From Mycteria americana (lineage: Eukaryota; Chordata; Aves; Ciconiiformes; Ciconiidae), in contig NC_134372.1 in NCBI RefSeq assembly GCF_035582795.1, forward strand, positions 39,470,316-39,534,315: 64,000 nt of DNA. The letters run 5' to 3'. The notes beneath the pieces are model-generated. The model searched no databases and was not told the DNA's origin. It was given only the letters and a program-made list of their open reading frames with translations. The translations under genes were made by a program, and so were the position numbers. Positions within the stretch are counted from its first letter, which is position 1. Each line of letters starts with the position of its first letter. This document shows positions 26,795 through 36,780 of this stretch, piece after piece.

Positions 26795-29700
26795 AACAGA
26801 TATAAAGGAAAAACTATTTTTTCCATGTCACACCATGCTTTATAACCCCAAGAGAAACACATACCTTGGATTCTTACTTTTCTACTTTCTACTGAAGTAT
26901 TAAGCTTGTGGTAGTGAGGAGCACACATCACCAGTGTGACCAATTGATCTCTCACAAAACCACAAGGTGTGCACAGTTCTACTTTGAGTTCTCAGTACAA
27001 TTATATCTCTGAACAGAGAACCTCTGCTCAACTAAATACCAAAAAACTCTTCCTCAAAGTTTCGACAAATATCTTCATTTGGAAGAAAAAAAAAAAAATC
27101 TGTCCCAAATAATTTTATTTTCTCTTTACCCCCCCAAAAAAAGACAAACACTTGTTTGTTAAGCCTCGAAGACTAAGTACATGAACACTTGCCTTGCCAC
27201 TGGTCTGTTGTAATTCAAGGATTTAATCAATGTTTCTATAGATGTTGTATTTGTAGGGTTTTTTGCATTATTTTTAAGAAAATTGAAACACACGTTTGAT
27301 GTGCATGTTACAATAATGTTTTAACTGCTGATGAACACATATGAGCATGTGCGCCTATCAAAGTTAAAATATTTTTATGTAGATTGTCAAATTAACTAAA
27401 GCACAATTTGGATATTTTGGCCAGTGAACTCATGCTCCCTCTGCTGACTGGTTAATTTAGTGGAACTTCAATAGTATCAAGATGTCCTTACTTTTATGTA
27501 TTAACAATTATTTCCATTGTGGGAAAACCACAGAGCTATAAATGCTTAAGCAAACTCACAACGCCTGCTCAAACTATTTACTTTTACCCCAGCTTGAACA
27601 TTTATGTTCTCTGACCTGGAATCTGGCATCTTTTCATATGAGCATTCAGCAGAAAGAATGCCAGATTCCAGTACAGCAACCAAAACATTCTTTCATCCAT
27701 TTAATAAAGATTAGTTTTAAGTGTGAAATGAATATTTTTACTTACAAAAACAGTGATCCCCCTCACTATTTACAAAGAAGTTACAAAAAAAAAGACATTG
27801 TTGAAGGCCTGAATACTTAAATATAAATAAGCTTCATAATTGAGGAACATGGAATAAGAGTTCTGGAGAAAAAACAAAGTGATAAAGTTGTATTTCAACC
27901 CCAGCTTTAAGTTTTAGGGAAGAAAATCATATTTTTTCTAGTATTCACATCAGTGCTTAACCTCAGATGTTTTACTTAAGAGTCATAACGCCCATAATAC
28001 CACGTTTTGAGACACAGAATTTGTGTGACTGTGTTTTTGACTATTGCTTCTCAGGACTGCTATGGAAATAAAGAAAACAAACGCCAAGCAGAACTATCTA
28101 ATCTAAACCAAACAGACTACCTGCAAAGATGTTTGTTCCAACATATTTTCAATATTGCAGGACTTGCATCTAAATGTACTATCAAATCTTCACATCATTG
28201 TGCTTGCAGGAGCAGATTAATGCATTTAGTTTGCTCATTTAAACATTGTTGATTCTCCAAGTCACAAAACACTACTTTTATTAATGCCTATTATCTGTGT
28301 TTGCAGAGAGATGAAAATGTCTCTGATCCAGTTCAGAACGGGTAGAATCATTATTTTTCCTTACCACAAGTATGGATAGGTTGCTTTCATTGGCCTACAA
28401 CAAATTCCAAGAAGCATGCAGTTAAATCCATGATTTGTATTAAAAAAAAAAAACCAAAACAAACCCACTCTAACTAGTTTAATGTTATCCTTTTCCACTA
28501 TAGGATAATTATAGCTTTGCATGTTAAACTGAGCAAAACTAACATGAAATTAGAAATAGTACCTTTCTTACTGTCAAAACTTGTTCTCCAAAACAATCAT
28601 TATCAATTTGCAGTTGCAATGACCTACATACAATAACGTATCCAGGAGTAACACTTAGATGACATAGTGCCACAATGACTCTTTCAAAAGATTACCTAGA
28701 TTTCACCACTGGGTGGTGAAAAGAACAAACCAGCTTATTTTTATTTTACAAGTGTATACTAGCTGATTTGCTACATTACTTACGCAATTGCAGGTTTGCT
28801 CTACATCAAAAGTTTTCTAGATTATTGTCATAAAAAACATATCACTTCATATGAGGTCTAACATGGTTTAGCTCCTTTTTTCCTCTAGCTACACTGTTAA
28901 GTAATTTCTCTATTAAGAGGTAGTCTAGAAATGCGTTCTTTTACTGCCTTATGTCTAAATTTCAAGCAATGAAGCATGTACCTAATCACACAAAAGGATT
29001 TGTAAGAGCAAATGGAAACAGCCCACTTAGAGGCAAAAGGGTTTAGGAGTGCTGCTGAAGAGGTCTCCCCTCCTCACCCAGCTGCCTTGTAGGTAGACCA
29101 GACCCCTCCTGAGGTTAACACAGGGCCTGACCTTCATCATTTGCCTTTTTCTGGCAGATGAAATCTCAGTCTCCACAGTACCAGCCTCAAGGACGAGGGC
29201 ACACTTTAAAGTAAATTGGACGCAAGAAACAAGAATTTCAGCAGGCTCTGTAACATCCTGGACGTGCCTAAAGTCTTCCTGCAGTCCCTGTCACCAAGAT
29301 CTAAGTGTCAGATTTCTTGAGGCAATCCTGTTTTGTTGGTATCAAGGGGAACAGACCTACTCATTTTATCTGAAAAATAGGGCTACCTGCCTCCAGGTTG
29401 AATTGCTGGATGTACTCTAATATCTACTAGATGAAAAAAACTTGAGAGTAAATTAGTTTTCCAGAACAGAGGTTTTTTAAGGATGCATTCAGTGATTGCA
29501 ATTGTAGCACTGAATTACAGGTCAATCCTGAATAGTCAAAAGCATGAGTATTTTGTAAATAGTTTTAGTTTCCTTCTAATCAATCTTCAAAACAGATTAT
29601 TTAAATGCCTGAAAAAGCACTGAGAATTTTTATCTGGAGGAAGAGTATACAAAAAGCCCCAAATCCACAACCGCTACTGGTTTATGGCCAAAGATCTCAT

Positions 29701-30659
29701 CTACTTAAGATCTTGAGAAAAATTTAAGTCCTTTTTCATCTGCTAAACTGCAGGATAATGCTTTTATTTTAAGTGAAATTCAGAAAAAAAAAAAAAGGAA
29801 TATTTTTATCTGCTCTGCTGCACCCACATGAGTTCTTACTTGGTAGCAACAGCAGTAAACAGTCCTGTATTCCCAGTATGCATATTCTTGCAGGCAACAG
29901 TTACTGCTGTGCATAAACAAGGAAGAGTCACTAGAGAACACCATATGTGAAATTTAAGAAAATACAGCTAATTTGCAACCTTGGATTTGCACTCTAGAAA
30001 GCACAGTATAAAAGAAAACCATTGTAAAATACACAAAAGTATACATTCAGAGATTAGAACATACATTCATTAGAGAAAACAACTCTGCACCTATAAGGAA
30101 AAGCTGATGTCTAAAGGCAAGAATAAGAGTAAAATAAAGATTAAACATATTTTGGTGAAATATCACCACTGTTATTTCTCTCTTTTAAGTTAAATCTGAA
30201 GAGAAAGGTGCTCTCTTTTGCTGTGTTTACATTTAGATGAATTTTTGAACTTCTGCACCTGTCAAACTTCATTTAAATTAAAGTTCGTGGATTTGATGCA
30301 CAGCACTTCATAGATCAATACTTAATAAAAGAGTATATTCTTTAAGCAAGTTAGACACTTAAATGCTTAAGTCTAGTACTGTTAATTCCTAACCAGGGAA
30401 TTGTGAAGTCCCTCATGTGTGTTTGAGCTGTAAGTTGTCACACAAGTCCACACACAGAGTTAAGAGAATATGCATTCACACTTCAAAGTAATTGTGGAAG
30501 AAAATATTATTTTGTTTCCTAGCTTAAAAAAAAGAATTAGGGAAAAAATGTCTGACAATCCCAGGGTTCTTTGAACAGCCTTCTTTAGTGTTGTCTGCAC
30601 ATATACAAGGTAATTTGTTAAAGCATCTGACACTGTTACATCAAATAAAGATTTGGTAG

Positions 30660-30665
30660 TTTATT
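30660..30665 (-). terminator. Candidate polyadenylation signal for PDP2
   Basis: 'tttatt' on the plus strand reads AATAAA on the minus strand, about 445 bases past the PDP2 stop. It is the nearest canonical signal I saw, overlapping 'tttatttattt'. PDP2 messages in mammals can have much longer 3' UTRs, and further AATAAA copies lie downstream (for example near 29.77 kb), so this may not be the only or main site. Confidence 0.35.
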
Positions 30666-31108
30666 TATTTAATTCAATTGCAGTGCTTCAATAGGGTGCT
30701 ACTCGTTTTCCACAAGAGCGGAGCCTTTCTTACACTCCATGCAGCTACAGGTATTATCCATCTCTCTATTAAACTCTACCAGTCTCAGTGAAATTTCTCT
30801 TGCTTGTTCATTTGGAAAGTTTTACCAGTGGTTCCCATGGAATCAGAACTGGGTCAGCAATCTTTAGTTCAATTACATTTCAGTGAACTTTTATCAAAAC
30901 ATTTTTCTTCAGTGTGTACAGACCTGGAAACCCAGGGAACTTTCACCAAACTCGCTTCTAGAAAGTTCTTTTCAAGACTAGTAAGTAACAAAAAGATTTA
31001 GGAACTTCCAAACCATAACACTGGTAACGGCTTGACTATCAGAGAAAAACAGTAATGGTTTCAGTATCAAAGTTGGCTAGTGGTATAGAACAGCAGCAGT
31101 GCAAGTGT

Positions 31109-32713
31109 CTATTCATTGTTTCTGTAGTAATTTTCAATTGTTTCTGAATTAAAATACACCACAGTAACTGTGATGTCATCTCTGTACATTCTTGCAAGGT
31201 CTTCAGGCAGCGCCAGCATTGCAGCAAGTTTCTCTTGGTCCACCTCCCCATACTCGTTACTTCCAATTGCATGCCTTATTAAATGCGTAGCTATGTTCTG
31301 GTCAAGTGAGGCAAAGCCTCTGTTTTTCCTCTGAAGTAACAAGCTGTGCATATAACCCAAATTAACTGGTTTCTCAAAAGCCAGTTGTGGTTTCTGCACA
31401 TTAAGCTCTGCAAGGTGTCCACCAACAAGTTTTACAACCTTCTCATTACTTAGCATCTCCCATAGCCCATCTGAAGCAATAATTAGAAACTTATCCTTGC
31501 TTCTTAATTTGTGGTATGTGACTTCAGGCTCTGCAGTTAAATAAGGGGGTGTATGGTAGTTTGGAGGAACGTACTGATAAATATTTAAAGCCTCAACATC
31601 ACAGCTATTCTCGAGAACACTGTGTTGCAATTCTTTACTCCATTTTAATTGCACATCTCCAAAAGCTCTGGAGGGTATGAGAATCCCCAGTAATCTGTCA
31701 TTCACAAATAGGGTTTTCTCCTCTGATCTAGGATGTTCTCTCTTCAGTCTTCCAATTTCAAATTCATCGAAGGCATTGTGGTCTCGGGTTAGAGGGAGAG
31801 TAGACCACGTTCCATCTTCTTCCTGAACCCCTAAAATTGCTCTGCAATCACCGGTATTTGCAACATGTAAGTGAATACCGTCAATGTGAGCTACACAGGC
31901 TGTTGCACCAGAAAAAGCTACTTGAAGGGCAATATTTCTCATCAATTCATTTTCCTGGGGAGCCTGAACTTCCAGTGATATGTCTGAGTCTAACCTTTTG
32001 AATGCACATATCATGGCTTCTTCTAAACTAAATCCTGGCTCAGTGTCTAAGTCCAGTAAATGTTGCCAGTAAACCCGGAGATTTTCAAAATATTGTGAAG
32101 TTATTTCTCGATACTCTACATCATTTGGATGCTTGTGCCACTGCAGAATAGGCAGAACTGGTTTCATGCGCTCCACAGCAAGCTCGATCTCTTCCAAGGT
32201 TTGCCGAGACATGAGAGAAACTGCTATATAATGAAGTAGTCTCTCACTTACTGCCTGAGCACACGCAGAACCTGCATGACCATCGAAGACTCCAAACATC
32301 ATCCCTTTGGTCTGCAAGCAAGTGGCTGCACTTCTGCGGTCTTCAATAGGGGTGTTGGATGCCAACTGGTTACTTTCAAACCTCAACACAGAATTTGCAT
32401 TTTTACCATTCAAATCCAATATTTTATGGGATAATTCACCTGCTCTGAGTATATCATTGATTTGTGATGGAGACAACTGGAAAGTGAAATGTTCTTCTTC
32501 GGTGGAAGTGTGTCGGAATGCTTTTTTTAAGGAGAAAGTATTGTCTAAGCTGCAGCTCCCAGCAGGGTAGAGACGTGTTTTGGAAAAGACAAGCTTCCAT
32601 TTTATCTTGTTTCTATTTGGGATACAGATTGAGTACAAACGTCCTTTTCCTTGTAAAACAATGCTGTTTCTTGCTGAGCTTAAGAGCCAGGATGATACAG
32701 TTCTTGACATCAT
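31109..32713 (-). CDS. PDP2: Pyruvate dehydrogenase phosphatase catalytic subunit 2 (mitochondrial)
   Basis: A 534-codon PP2C-family Ser/Thr phosphatase, uninterrupted in one exon as in mammals (human protein 529 aa). It dephosphorylates the E1-alpha subunit of the pyruvate dehydrogenase complex in the mitochondrial matrix and so reactivates it, using Mg2+/Mn2+. Residues 1 to about 66 are basic, serine-rich and acid-poor, as in a matrix-targeting presequence. Visible PP2C motifs are RFESNQLASN (111-120), IEDRR (123-127), metal-binding FDGHAG (143-148), SGATA (268-272), ANTGDCRA (285-292), RAFGD (349-353), ASDGLWEM (413-420) and RDDITV (511-516) with the last metal-site Asp. The near-identical TPPYLTAEPE block (388-397) and LPEDLARMYRDD support PDP2. 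An in-frame TGA two codons before the first ATG bounds the start. The second of the two adjacent Met codons has the better context (A at -3) and aligns with the human start. A splice acceptor lies at 32770-32771. Confidence 0.97.
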   Translation of the reverse strand: MMSRTVSSWLLSSARNSIVLQGKGRLYSICIPNRNKIKWKLVFSKTRLYPAGSCSLDNTFSLKKAFRHTSTEEEHFTFQLSPSQINDILRAGELSHKILDLNGKNANSVLRFESNQLASNTPIEDRRSAATCLQTKGMMFGVFDGHAGSACAQAVSERLLHYIAVSLMSRQTLEEIELAVERMKPVLPILQWHKHPNDVEYREITSQYFENLRVYWQHLLDLDTEPGFSLEEAMICAFKRLDSDISLEVQAPQENELMRNIALQVAFSGATACVAHIDGIHLHVANTGDCRAILGVQEEDGTWSTLPLTRDHNAFDEFEIGRLKREHPRSEEKTLFVNDRLLGILIPSRAFGDVQLKWSKELQHSVLENSCDVEALNIYQYVPPNYHTPPYLTAEPEVTYHKLRSKDKFLIIASDGLWEMLSNEKVVKLVGGHLAELNVQKPQLAFEKPVNLGYMHSLLLQRKNRGFASLDQNIATHLIRHAIGSNEYGEVDQEKLAAMLALPEDLARMYRDDITVTVVYFNSETIENYYRNNE

Positions 32714-32769
32714 AAGTCACTCCACAAATAGGAGCACCTTCCTTCAGTAACACAGAACGTCCTTACAGC
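32714..32769 (-). other. PDP2: PDP2 5' UTR part of the coding exon, with splice acceptor
   Basis: On the minus strand a pyrimidine-rich run ending 'ttcttacattccag' (AG at 32771-32770) precedes 56 bases of untranslated sequence before the first ATG. This implies at least one upstream noncoding exon. The CpG island near 36 kb is the natural place for it, giving an intron of roughly 3.4 kb. Confidence 0.7.
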
Positions 32770-32771
32770 CT

Positions 32772-33632
32772 GGAATGTAAGAATAGGAAAGGTATAAAAT
32801 TTAGAACGTTCACAAGAAGCTTTCTATATAGCAATACAAAAGCAAGCCTACAGCTCAGAGAGATATTCAGAACTTTTTTCCAAAAAAGACCACTATAGAT
32901 AAAGGCATCTTAAAAGTGATACAATTTCCAGCACTTAATTATAACCTCGGTGAATTCAGCTTGGGATATGACTGCCCCTCTCCAGTTAACTCATCAGAAA
33001 AGCTAGTTTTTATTTTCCAGGCATGTTTTTCCTCATTGTGGCAAGGCTAAGAAGAAATTCTGACATTACAAGAAATGTAATCAAAAACTGTTCAGTGAAA
33101 AGCCTCCTCTAACATGACACAGAACAAACAGATCCAACGAGTTAGAAAATAGGAACTTAAGTGACAATTAATGTGCAACTTTAAAAAAGCCTGCTAGAGT
33201 ACAACTCTTTTAATACACTCTAAATATCAAAATCAAGAGAAGGTCAGTGCTCAAACCCTACTGAAAAACTGAAAGATGTGGCAAATTAATGATTTATATG
33301 AATTGCCATGATCTTCACATCTAGAACAAGCTAGTCTACCTTTCCAATTCTGTTCCAGCTTATACACTCAACTTTTTTTTTTACCTTCAAAGTCTTAACC
33401 AACCTTCACACAGGTAGGATTTTTTTGTACAGCTGAAGGCAGATTCTACTGCTGGTTAATTAATGCATTTATCACAGCATTGTGCACTTTGATGCAGTGA
33501 AAGTTATAGCACAGTTACATTGACAACTTTTACAGGTTTACTATTTGGCTTGTTCATTTGGAGTGCAATTAAACAAGCAGCTGTGAAGAGCTCTGCTGCC
33601 AACAGCACTAAAACCTAGGGCACCTGAACAGT
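32772..33632. other. PDP2 5' intron, no further feature seen
   Basis: AT-rich intronic sequence with no recognised repeat, frame or RNA gene. The far end of the intron is inferred to lie near 36.16 kb. Confidence 0.5.
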
Positions 33633-34174
33633 TGTCCTGGTTTTGGCTGGGATAGCGTTAATTTTCTTCCTAGGAGCTGGTATAGTGCTGTGTTTTGGCT
33701 TTAGGATGAGAATAATGTTGATAGCCCACTGATGGTTTAGTTGTTGCTAAGTAGTGCTTCCACTAGTCAAGGACCTTTCAGCTTCCCATGCTCTGCCAGG
33801 TGCACAAGAAGCTGGGAGGGGGCACAGCCAGGACAGCTGACCCCAACTGGCCAAAGGGCTATTCCATACCATATGACATCATGCTCAGTATATAAACTGG
33901 GGGAGCTGGCCAGGGGGTGGTGATCGCTGCTCAGGGACTGGCTGGGTGTTGGTCAGCAGGAGGTGAGTGGTTGCATCACTTGTTTTTCCTAGGTTTTGTT
34001 TCCCTTTTCATTACAATTTATTATTTTTATTTTATTTCAATCATTAAACTGTTCTTATCTCAACCCACAAGTTTTCTCACTTTTACTTTTCCAATTCTCT
34101 CTCCCATCCCACCGGGGGGGAGTGAGTGAGCAGCTGTGTGGGGCTTGGTTGCCAACTAAAGCTAAACCACGACA
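33633..34174 (+). mobile_element. Solo LTR of an avian endogenous retrovirus, plus orientation
   Basis: A 542-bp LTR that starts 'tgtcctggttttggctggga' and ends 'gctaaaccacgaca'. It has a TATA-like box (tatataaa, 33889-33896) and an ATTAAA polyadenylation-type signal (34043-34048). Similar 5-bp sequences flank it (acagt and acagc), as expected for a target-site duplication. No internal viral genes are present, so it is a solo LTR. It belongs to the same family as 15374-15966 but in the opposite orientation. It lies antisense within the inferred PDP2 5' intron. Frames inside it are not genes. Confidence 0.88.
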
Positions 34175-35684
34175 ACAGCTGAAGTTCTTCAGTTGCCATG
34201 GGGGAGGTCCATCTTATTGTCTCCTACTTTAAATAAGGTATGCAAGCTGTGGGAAATTAAGTACAACCGGATGCTTACTCCACAACAGAATTTTGCCCCA
34301 TGGATCTCAAACTATAACTGTATAGTAGCACTGCAAATACAATTACTCCCAAAAGATCACGCTAGTAGCAAGTTAGAACAATACAGTTTTCTGTGAGCTC
34401 TGAACCACTTTCAGGTGGCCTGTAGCCCTGTGTACTCTAGGTCTCAGGCCAAAGATGCTACTGCAATATTGTTTTTTTAGCAGGGCATTTCATGAGAAAT
34501 AACAAGAAGCCAGCCTGGCCAGTTGCATAAAAATTGTTCTAAGAAATCAGCAGGAGCTAAAAACAAACTTGAACTACTCTAAACAAAAGGCCTACTGATA
34601 CAACCCAAGGACTTTACTGAAATTCCATTTGCAAAACAAAAGCAACGTGTCACAAAACATTTCTGAAGTGTACCACCCATGCTTAACAACAGCAAAAAGC
34701 AGACAAGCCCCCACCACTATAATTCTGGGGACTCTATGAGGACAGGCAAAGACATTGCATGATTTTACTGCTGATGTCAGGAGAGCAGATGGAAGAGGCG
34801 ATACCAGTTCACTGCTCAAGGCTCGCCTGCAGTCTCCTGGGACATTGGCATCTCCCAGCACAACCAACACCTTTTGTTGTACTGCAGAGAGAACACAACC
34901 AAAATAAAGCTAATAGGAAGACAGCTGATACTGCTAACTCCAGCAGCAGCTAAACCCAAAAAGCACCGACAGTGCAAGACAAGCCTTCGTGTTTGTCAGC
35001 CTTTCCCAGGCCATTCCCCATGCTGTTTTCTCTTTTTTCTCTTCCCACCCTTCTGAACCACATATGATTGAAACAAGACAATTTTCATGTCCTTGACTCA
35101 AAAAGCAGATAGAAACAGTGTTTTAAACAAACTTACCCTGTTCACGTCAGCTGGCTGACAGACACAGCAAGGTGGTGGGTTTTCCCCTAGCAGCAGAATT
35201 GCCTAATACCATTTAGACACGTGTTTGCCTAAGGTCAGGTAGCATCAATCAGTCCTAAAGCACACTTCTGAACCCCCCCTACTCACTGGCCGTAACTACA
35301 ATTTTCACATCCTCACGCTCCTACCCAGTCACAGCGTGCAGACTCCACTGCCTAGGACACCCACCCGCAGCCATTAGCCACTTCAGCACAAGCCACGTTA
35401 AAACACGGTAGCAGTGCTGATAAAAGCAATGTGCTAAAGACCATTATGTAAGAGCCAATTACATAAACCTTACGCTCCCTGCATGGCACACCTACCACTT
35501 CAGCACCAAACGCGGCACTTCCTCATCAGGTGAATTACTGTAATCATTGAAACCCAAACTGCCCCCACAACACAGCCCACTTGCTGCTGGGAAGTCAGAG
35601 TACACACCAGGGGCTCACAGAAGAGCAATGCCCACTTTTTCCAATAAAATAACAGATATTCATTAAACTTGGTTTTACAGCCCA
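34175..35684. other. PDP2 5' intron, unique-looking sequence
   Basis: Between the solo LTR and the C/A-rich tract I see no recognised element or coding frame. Base composition rises in GC toward the CpG island. Confidence 0.5.
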
Positions 35685-35938
35685 CACACACACACAACAC
35701 CCCGCATCCCCATATTCCCCTCGTACACGTTCCCAACACTGCCCACACACCCTCTAACACACCCAGCCCTTATCCCACACACATCCCCCACACACTAGCC
35801 CCTACCCCGCTACCCCCCCACAAGCTCCCCACCTCCTAGCCCGCACCACCCCCTCACTGACCCCACACACCCCCTCACACACACAGTCCCCACATACCCC
35901 TACCCCACACAAGCTCCCACCCCTCACACACCCCCACG
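35685..35938. repeat. C/A-rich low-complexity tract with CA repeats
   Basis: About 250 bases in which the plus strand is nearly all C, A and T, with many 'cacacac', 'cccc' and 'acacccc' units and very few G. The minus strand, which is the PDP2 sense strand, is therefore rich in GGGG and GTGTG. It borders the CpG island on the transcribed side of the promoter. Confidence 0.8.
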
Positions 35939-35939
35939 G

Positions 35940-36780
35940 GCCTTTCCCCGCAGAGCCGCCCCACGGCCTTCCTGCCCCCACGGCTCCGTCCTCCCGCTGC
36001 GGCGAGGGCTGCCCCTTAAGCAGACTCGTCAAGTCAGGCCCGGCTCCGCTCCCTCCGTCCCGCAGCATCGCCCCCCCGCCCGGCTCAGCCGGTGCCACGG
36101 CGGAAGGGCCGACGGCCGCCGCCCAGGCGAGCCCCCGCGGCCGGCGCTCCCCCGCGCGGCTCACCCGGCGGCGGCGGCGGAAGCGCCCCTCTGGCGGCAG
36201 CGGCGACGACGACAACGGCGGCGCTTTCCTCCCGCCACCGCTCAGGCGGCCACCCGTCCCCCGCCCTGCGCGGCGCCCCCGGGCGCACCCACCGGCCGCA
36301 GCAGCCGCCACGCGACCCCCGCCGCCTGCAGGTTCCTGGCTCGCCGGCGCGGCGCGGGCGGTGGCCGCTGACTGACAGCCTCGTCGCCCAACCCGCGCCT
36401 CCGACGCCAGAGCCGCCCTCGGCGCCCCGCCCCGAGCAACTGCCGCGCCGTGGGGCGGCGCGCGGGTTCCTGTCAGGACACGGCGGGACGGACGAAGCGC
36501 GCGGAGCCGAGCCCGGCCTCCCTCCCGCCCCTCCGCCATGTTCTCCTCAGCGCCTGCCTTTGCCCGCAGCAGCAGCTCCTCCGCCGGCAAGCTCGGGCAC
36601 AGCTGCGGAGGTGCGAGGTAAAGCTCGCTCCGGAGCTGCCGCCAGGCCCAGGAGTGAGGAGAGATCCACGCGGGCGGGGGCTGGGCCGGGCCCCGGAGCC
36701 TCCCGTCACCTCAGCTGCCCCGCGCTCGGTCAATAGAGCCGTGCCCTTGGCGGCCTCGCAGCGCGGATGAGGTGCTGAGG
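35940..36780. promoter_or_regulatory. PDP2: CpG island, inferred PDP2 promoter and noncoding first exon
   Basis: GC content rises sharply and CpG is dense (repeated gcg, ccgcc, cggcgg) compared with AT-rich flanks on both sides. It is the only CpG island upstream of PDP2, and the PDP2 coding exon has an acceptor that needs an upstream exon. One plausible minus-strand donor is G|GTGAGC at 36164-36163. A CATGGCGG YY1-type core (minus strand) lies near 36537-36544, a common position near a start site. Long GC-rich open frames on both strands are compositional and are not called as genes. The exact transcription start is not visible. Confidence 0.7.

Larger units (their letters stand above)
15967..30659. 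other. Noncoding AT-rich DNA between the solo LTR and the PDP2 3' end
   Basis: I see no identifiable gene. It holds a possible CR1 tail (about 22.64 kb), a 30-bp palindrome (23.08 kb), A-rich stretches followed by C/A-rich DNA (about 17.66, 23.89 and 28.44 kb), and two weak minus-strand exon-like segments near 25.8 and 26.7 kb. By human synteny CDH16 would lie here on the plus strand. I looked for cadherin motifs such as DxNDN and LDRE and found none. Confidence 0.5.

Noticed and set aside
28350-28400. Possible 30-base microexon on the minus strand ending in GTAAGG
   Set aside because: The candidate is too short to support without transcript evidence, and it has no flanking exon.
33633-34174. 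A possible full provirus at the LTR
   Set aside because: Only one LTR is present with flanking target-site-like repeats, and no gag, pol or env sequence adjoins it, so it is a solo LTR. Short frames within it are incidental.
35802-36736. Long open frames (262 codons minus, 214 codons plus) across the CpG island near 36 kb
   Set aside because: They are Arg/Pro/Ala/Gly-rich low-complexity translations seen on both strands, as expected from GC-rich DNA with few stop codons. There is no recognisable domain, and PDP2 needs this region as a promoter.
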